Shown: piece after piece, positions 56,396-64,000 of the stretch | Position numbering within the stretch: the first letter of the stretch is position 1 | Layout of the letters: each line of letters opens with the position of its first letter | Assembly: GCA_029582155.1 (NCBI GenBank) | Contig: CM055896.1 | Span: 5,339,098 to 5,403,097 of the forward strand | Direction of reading: 5' to 3' | DNA: 64,000 bases | From: Panopea generosa | Lineage: Eukaryota > Mollusca > Bivalvia > Adapedonta > Hiatellidae | Made by a program: the position numbers and the translations under genes | The notes under the pieces: model-generated | Databases searched by the model: none | The model's input: the letters and a program-made list of their open reading frames with translations, nothing else | What the model was told of the DNA's origin: nothing

Positions 56396-56654
56396 GCTAT
56401 GATTTAACTAATATGTGATATGGAATTCACACATTATATTTCACCATATCGAAAAAACATTCTTTCTTTAAACACAACAAAGTGTATTTCTGGAAAAACT
56501 TTTTTTTTCCAAAAACCTTTTTTTTCATTATGAAGTTTAATATTATAAACTTCATATTTTTGGATAATCATAACTATCATAAAGTAAAATTCAAAATTTC
56601 AGCTCAAAAAGTTTGTTAAATACTGAGATAAATGGAATTAAAGTAGTAAAAAAC

Positions 56655-56840
56655 ACTGTCCAGTTGGAATTCTTATATTCCAATTGGTATTAGTTTCAAA
56701 TTGGACGTTACAATTTTCAACCGGTCAATTCTAATTGGAAACACAAGTTTCCAATTGTAACGTAAAGGGTCCAGTTGGAAGATTCTAGTTTTAGATAAAG
56801 TTTCCAACTGGAATATAAACAATCCAATTGGACGATTCTA
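56655..56840. repeat. Cluster of CCAATTGG-type palindromic words
   Basis: At least eight occurrences of CCARTTGGA or its complement within 186 bp, in both orientations, including GTCCAGTTGGAA twice. The cluster could be a degenerate foldback array. Confidence 0.6.
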
Positions 56841-56924
56841 TTAATAGATCAAATATTTTGTTTACGTGTAGAGTAGGTGTGTGTGTATGTGTGTAAGTGA
56901 ATATGGACATGCGTTAGTATGTGA

Positions 56925-58720
<1,796 letters not shown>

Positions 58721-59647
58721 GTTGTTAGTGTATGTATTTTACTGGAATAGAAATAGTCGTGGTAGTAACAGAAATAGCGGTACGTGTAATAAAATCTAAA
58801 GTCCTTTAAATATTTTAACTCTAAATAAACATAGCGATTCAAATATGTTTTCTTTCGTTGCCCCAAAATAATATAAATATATACCTTTTAAAAAAAATGG
58901 CGAAAGTGTTTATAAGCCACACAGTTTTTTATACGATTACTTGCCGGATATACAGTATGTCTCAAAAAACTTTGGACACTATGGCGTCACACAGCTTGAG
59001 CTAATCAGTGACAGTGCGTTATTGTATTGCTGTGGGGCAATGTGGGATAACAGAAGGTAGTATCGATGTCCAATATGTACTTTAAGAAAATTTACTTTAT
59101 ACCTTACTGATGGGCAAATTAAACACTTGAGAACAGAGAACAAAATGGAAATAATAATTTAAATAACATACGTCTATAATAAATTATAATAAATCAGAAT
59201 ATGTGCCGAACTGTGCTATGAAATTTTAAAACTTACGCGGAACAAAATTGTATAAATAAGGTTTAGGATATCTGTTAAAGTACATATATTTAAAGTGTAA
59301 CGATAAAATACGTTTTATAATCTACGTATACTGTTTTACTGGTATATAATTTATGTCCACAGCTGTAAAGATTGCTTTTATACTGGAACGGGTAAACTCT
59401 ATTTGTGACATTTTCGTATAGATCCCTTTAAATTGCTATGGCCCCCGAAACATTGATATATACTGATAACAAAAATTCACATATATCCATTATCAAGTTA
59501 TCATTTACGAGGATGCTGTTAAAATCGGATTGTGCTTGTGAAAACTATAAAAAGGACGAAAATACTTTAAATATATTTCATAAAAATATATACTCAGAAA
59601 TTAAGACAATTTGTAATTAACGTGCGCAGAAATAAAAATCATTATTA
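58721..59647. other. Intergenic; possible solo mariner-like end
   Basis: TACAGTATGTCTCAAAAAAC + TTTGGACAC at about 58951-58979, preceded by TA, resembles a Tc1/mariner terminal repeat. I found no matching second end. No gene was recognised. Confidence 0.3.
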
Positions 59648-59740
59648 AATGTGTTCTAGTCTGGTCGACCCGGTGACAGTATAATGTGACTGAAAGGGTT
59701 TCATGCCCTGTGTGGTAGCGCTTAGAAAAGTGTCTTAAGT
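59648..59740 (+). repeat. SINE family C2, 3' part
   Basis: TTCTAGTCTGGTCGACCCGG and GACAGTATAATGTGACTG, followed by a GGTTTCATGCCCTGTGTGG stretch, correspond to the body of 41735-41970 in the opposite orientation. The head is missing. Confidence 0.65.
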
Positions 59741-60457
59741 AATCATGAATAGACACCATTGCGATATGATTTTTTTTTGTTCAAAGTGACGCTTAGTCCT
59801 ATACAACATTTATCGTTCCAGTATATATGTAGTTTATAAAATAACTCATTTTACCCCGTTAAAGAAACCCTCACACATAAACAAATTATTTGTACCAAAT
59901 TTATCAATTAGAATTACAAAAAATATAGCATACAACAGGTCATAAAACATGTCTAATTGTGTGATTTAAGGGGATACTGGGATTAAAATAACATAACCCA
60001 TGCTATGAACATATTTTGGGGCCAAATTTTATTGTTAACGCTCTCGCAGCAGGGGGTGGGGGAGGGTGTTCTTTGGTTAATAGAACATGTGACAGTTTAT
60101 ATCGGTGGCTTAATTACAAATGGTATGTCCATGTATATATATAACAACTATATTCTTTGAAACTGTTAATTTACATGCAACATTCTTTGATTCTTTAAAT
60201 CGTAAAAGAAATGTTCATCCCAAAAACTACAATTAATTCATTTCGCCTTTGATTGCTATTTTTAGTTTATTTTAGTTGCGTGATAACGATATACATAATA
60301 CAGTTTAACCAAACAGATTAATAATTAATATATCCATAATTTGAATAAGATATAACACGTTTTATTTAAAGTAACAAGTAATTTTAATGAATTTTATTGA
60401 ATGTAATTATGGATTTATTAAGTAACAGAACATGTAATGATCTGTCTTAATCATGGT

Positions 60458-60460
<3 letters not shown>
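59741..60460. other. Intergenic, nothing recognised
   Basis: AT-rich; no features supported. Confidence 0.4.
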
Positions 60461-60496
<36 letters not shown>

Positions 60497-60503
60497 CCAC
60501 CAT

Positions 60504-60542
<39 letters not shown>
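60461..60542. repeat. (TCA)n and (CT)n compound microsatellite
   Basis: About 12 TCA units, a short spacer, then about 17 CT units. Confidence 0.95.
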
Positions 60543-60545
<3 letters not shown>

Positions 60546-61384
60546 ATATATTAAGACGTACTTCTTATATATATATATGGGATTACAGAAAGAAGTATAA
60601 AATATTATATAATAATGCATTTGCGCCTCACTTACATACATTTACCATGCGAACAATATTCTTTACAATATTACAAAGAAACAATTTATATCATAGCAAA
60701 CATTCATAATTTAAACATATTGTTCATGCAATAAACCATCAAAATGTATAACTTTTTTGTACACTTTATCCCAACACCCCGTGGAGAATTGCCCTTAGGA
60801 CATTTGCCGCTTCCCTTTAATCTCCAAATATACAAATTGTCAGTTATTCAGTAATTATCAGCCAGCATTTACTACAATGAATTGAAAAGATTAGATTAAC
60901 AAATTACTTCAATAGCAATAGGATTAAAATCATTTATAAATTAGAAATTAAAAAAAAAGTATAATCAAAATAACAGGTTATAAGTTTCAATTATATTTAA
61001 AATATGCACTTAAACTGTAATTAATTAAGAAACTGAAATTATATATCATGAGCACTTTCGCGCCAATTTAGAAAATTATTTAGAAACGAGCATCACATTT
61101 GATCATAATTTTATATGCTAGACACTAGGTAGATACAGATTACACCATAGTAGGTATCCTCCAGGAGAGGCCAAATGTGACCGATGCATTATTTGTCACA
61201 CCTCACACTCACCTTTTAATTGCTCATTGATTAGTTAGAACCAGATGTACAAACTAATTAAAACATGTGTTATGTACATATTGGCATTTACCAAATGAAA
61301 ACATGGTTTCTGTCTTAATCATGAAGACTGCGATTAATTGTTATACGATATGTAATTCGACGTCTTACGCGAAACGTCTGAGTG
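60543..61384. other. Intergenic, nothing recognised
   Basis: AT-rich; no features supported. Confidence 0.4.
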
Positions 61385-61492
61385 TAGGGCAAAACACCTC
61401 CCGGACAAAACACCTCACCCTCATTTTTGTATAGAAGGAAAAAAAGCCCTCACACAGATTTTACAAGGCGGACAAAACACCTCCCACGAATT
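61385..61492. repeat. Short GGACAAAACACCTC motif repeat
   Basis: Three occurrences (about 61388, 61402 and 61471), two of them adjacent, followed by CC-rich words. Probably part of a degenerate dispersed repeat. Confidence 0.5.
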
Positions 61493-62879
61493 TAGGTTCA
61501 CAAATGGCCAAAAAATGACCTTGCTTTTTCAACAAAAAAAACCTTTATTTTCTTTTCAACTTTCGTAATATTGATTGATATAAGCATTTATCTTTTATAC
61601 TGTATATGTTTTGTAATCTAAATAACCGTCATTCTATGAATTTAACATGTATTTGATTTTTCTATGTTAAAATGAGTCTCCACTGGTAATTTTGAGGTGC
61701 CGCATGCATGCCTTCACTATTCAAAAAAAGTTTTAAAACATAAAAATTTCCCAAACACACTAGAAGCAGATACTAGTTGATGACCTGGCCTGCAATAGAC
61801 ACGTCTTGCTGTGTCATACAACTACTTAAAATATGTTTTGTTTTAATTTGTTTAGTTTTTATTCTAAAATATACATGTATATATTCTGCCCAAAAATCGT
61901 TAAACATACTAAAGCTACAGACATTCGACAAGATTGTACTTCAAACTCTCCCCATGGTCAAAATCCCCTTGGCTCAATGGGGATTTCGGGCGTCCCCCAT
62001 TCGACATACCACTCGAGCGTATCCGCGTACTAGACCTATCCGAAATATATGCTGTATCTAATGATGCTACGGGAGTACACGAACAACAACAGTCAAATCG
62101 AGATGCATTTACAGGCTAAGTAAAGGTATGGTTACTTAAACTCTCTGATGTTATTTAATTTGTTATTACTTGCTATGTAGTTATTTGACACTGGTCGTTG
62201 GCGAATATTTTAAATAACAGTGACCATGTCATTGTTTACATCAGTCATGATCTGAACTGGTCAAAGTGTAGCGTTATAGGCGTATGACGATTGTGAATAT
62301 TTATCTGAAGACAAGTTATATTTAGAGATGGCATGGTTTAACCAGTATGTATAAAAGTGTGGACTGAAAAAACATTTTAGATCTCGATATCTATATAATA
62401 TGCAAAGCCTTTCAGCAGATCGACCGTGCCTGCAGACGGAAATAGCGATACTGCTTTCAGTAAACAGTAGGCTGTTTATAATATCATGTTGAATAGACAT
62501 ATATATATATATCTATATTTACACTGAACAAGTTGTTAATCAGTCGTCAAGGGTAAATGTTCAGATAAATTGGGGGAGGGAGGGTATTTTAAGCTTTAAA
62601 AAGAAAATAAATGAAAATACAAAAACACGCCTACGAAGGGGTGCTATACAAATAAGAACAGACATACGTTGTTCGTACCAGTGATGTTAATATAGATACA
62701 CCGTTACATATATAATATGCATTCGTGTTTGTATACACGAAGTTATATATACACAGTTGTATAATGAATTGAGACACAAGACATGTGTAATTTCAGTTCT
62801 CAAGCTTTACGAATAAGATAAATAATGTAGATATGCCTCAGTTCTGTTATGATACTATAAAATGTTATAAATCAAAGTG
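61493..62879. other. Intergenic, nothing recognised
   Basis: Three overlapping short plus-strand frames at 61777-62119 lack motifs. No gene was supported. Confidence 0.4.
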
Positions 62880-64000
62880 TTATTTGGTTCCAGCTAACAG
62901 TATAATAGGAGTAATCGCGGTGACCTGGTGACGTCACAGCTAGTTCACTATAAGTTTACATGATGAAGAGAGTGGGTGGGTGGGGTGGGTGGGGGGGAGG
63001 GAGGGGTGAGAAGGGTGTGCCCAATAACAGGATAACAGCAAATTGATTTTGCTGAAAACAGTTAACAGTGAATACAAAATGAAGGAAAACAGTTAACAGT
63101 AATTAAACATGAAGATAACAGATAACAACAAACTTACGTTTCCAAAGTAGCTCAACATCACTTCAGGAAGACCGAGCTTATAACAGGAGAATGCTACAAG
63201 CGCAGTGAAAACAGAATAAGAGTTGTCAGAAGACAACAGAGATCGCCCGGTGACAGCTAGGTTGGATGGTAGATTGCCCTCTGGGTTGCATTTTTAGAGA
63301 GTTATGGCCCTCTATTGGACTTAGAAAAAATCTTTTTAGAGATTTTTAGAGGTTAAAGTTTTTGATTTGGTACCTATTTCATCATCCTATCATTGGACAT
63401 GAATAAAACCTCACTTGTTTGTTCAACAGCCTCCAGGAAACTCCTACAGACAAAAATCATAACTCTTGGTTGCATTTTGGCAGAATTATTTCCCGTTTAG
63501 ACTGTTTTTAGCAGATTAAAATTTTTAGTACAAGGCCTTGATCATAGATGTTTGATAAATAGAGTCAGTTTGTGATCCTCTCTCAAATTTGTTCAAAACC
63601 ATGACCCTAGGGGCAAAAGTGGCACACCCTAAGGGATTTATTTTTTTTCATTTTCATGAAAGGGTATCCAGCTGTGTTAAACGGTGCATGCTGGTATTAT
63701 TTCAACTATAGATCCATTTAGATGAACTGGTACCGATATATTGCCCTCTGAGGTGAAGTTAGTGCAAAGGCCTATATGTCATGCTGAATTAATTAATATT
63801 AAGGCAATATGAGCCATTCATTCACTTTGTTGTTTTAAAAAAAGCATAACTGTTGATAATCAAAATAAATAGTGTTGGTGAATTATTTTGCTATTTTATT
63901 TTTATTTTTAACATATAAGCAATAATTATAGTTTAATTTTATCACCCCTGAGTTTTACTTGTCTTCAATTTGGCGCTGTCCCTCCGACAACTCTTGTTTT
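62880..64000. repeat. Dispersed repeat of bivalve type and short direct repeats
   Basis: 63030-63130 repeats AACAGTTAACAGT-like words. 63265-63800 has phrases such as AGAGTTATGGCCCTCTATTG, GACTTAGAAAA, TTGTTCAAAACCATGACCCT and GGGGCAAAAGTGGCACACC, which I recognise as a common, probably non-coding, repeat type in bivalve genomes. G-rich at 62960-63010. The copy seems to continue to or past the window edge. Confidence 0.45.

Noticed and set aside
58951..58979. Mariner-like terminal repeat
   Set aside because: Only one end could be seen, with no partner or transposase; mentioned only within the intergenic note.

Overview
The window looks like a nuclear genomic segment from a lophotrochozoan animal, most likely a bivalve mollusc. 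It is AT-rich, has spliced genes with GT-AG introns, and is dense in tRNA-derived SINEs, LINE remnants, DNA transposons, MITEs and long minisatellites. The two host genes are an FTP/F5-8C-lectin plus multi-EGF membrane receptor and an NXPE-family protein. Both are of types I associate with expanded bivalve families; the species itself cannot be read from the sequence. Most long open frames in the window are repeat artefacts.

Layout. 1-1150: decayed LINE reverse transcriptase (minus). 1310-5960: repeat modules that recur at 26690-31410. 8069-16370 (minus): receptor gene with a lectin domain in two exons, an array of one-exon-per-EGF repeats (one carrying an in-frame stop), a transmembrane exon and a cytoplasmic-tail exon; all splice junctions but the last are phase 1. 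19441-25759: a complete but mutated DNA transposon with matching terminal inverted repeats and an AT target-site duplication. It carries two convergent genes: SAP + SWIM + YqaJ nuclease (plus) and THAP + DDE transposase (minus). This matches my memory of the ISL2EU/IS4EU superfamily. It has itself been invaded by SINE-like copies and two MITE-like elements. 27170-30450: a minisatellite with about 90-bp dimeric repeats that keep frames open on both strands. 31900-33100: LINE remnants. 34465-36722: GC-rich 47-bp minisatellite. 36937-37017: two tandem hairpins. 37457-37925: 21-bp array with an inverted arm. 38900-43600: SINE copies and local duplications. 44449-53714 (plus): six-exon NXPE gene encoding about 557 residues, with a mobile-element remnant and a 73-bp minisatellite in its fourth intron. 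55677-55889: Harbinger-like MITE. 56925-58720: 1.8-kb trinucleotide array. 58720-64000: gene-poor repeat-rich sequence.

The best candidate for an interesting system is the two-gene transposon. A transposase is paired with a PD-(D/E)XK YqaJ-type nuclease inside one pair of inverted repeats. Several lesions in both genes suggest this copy is dead.
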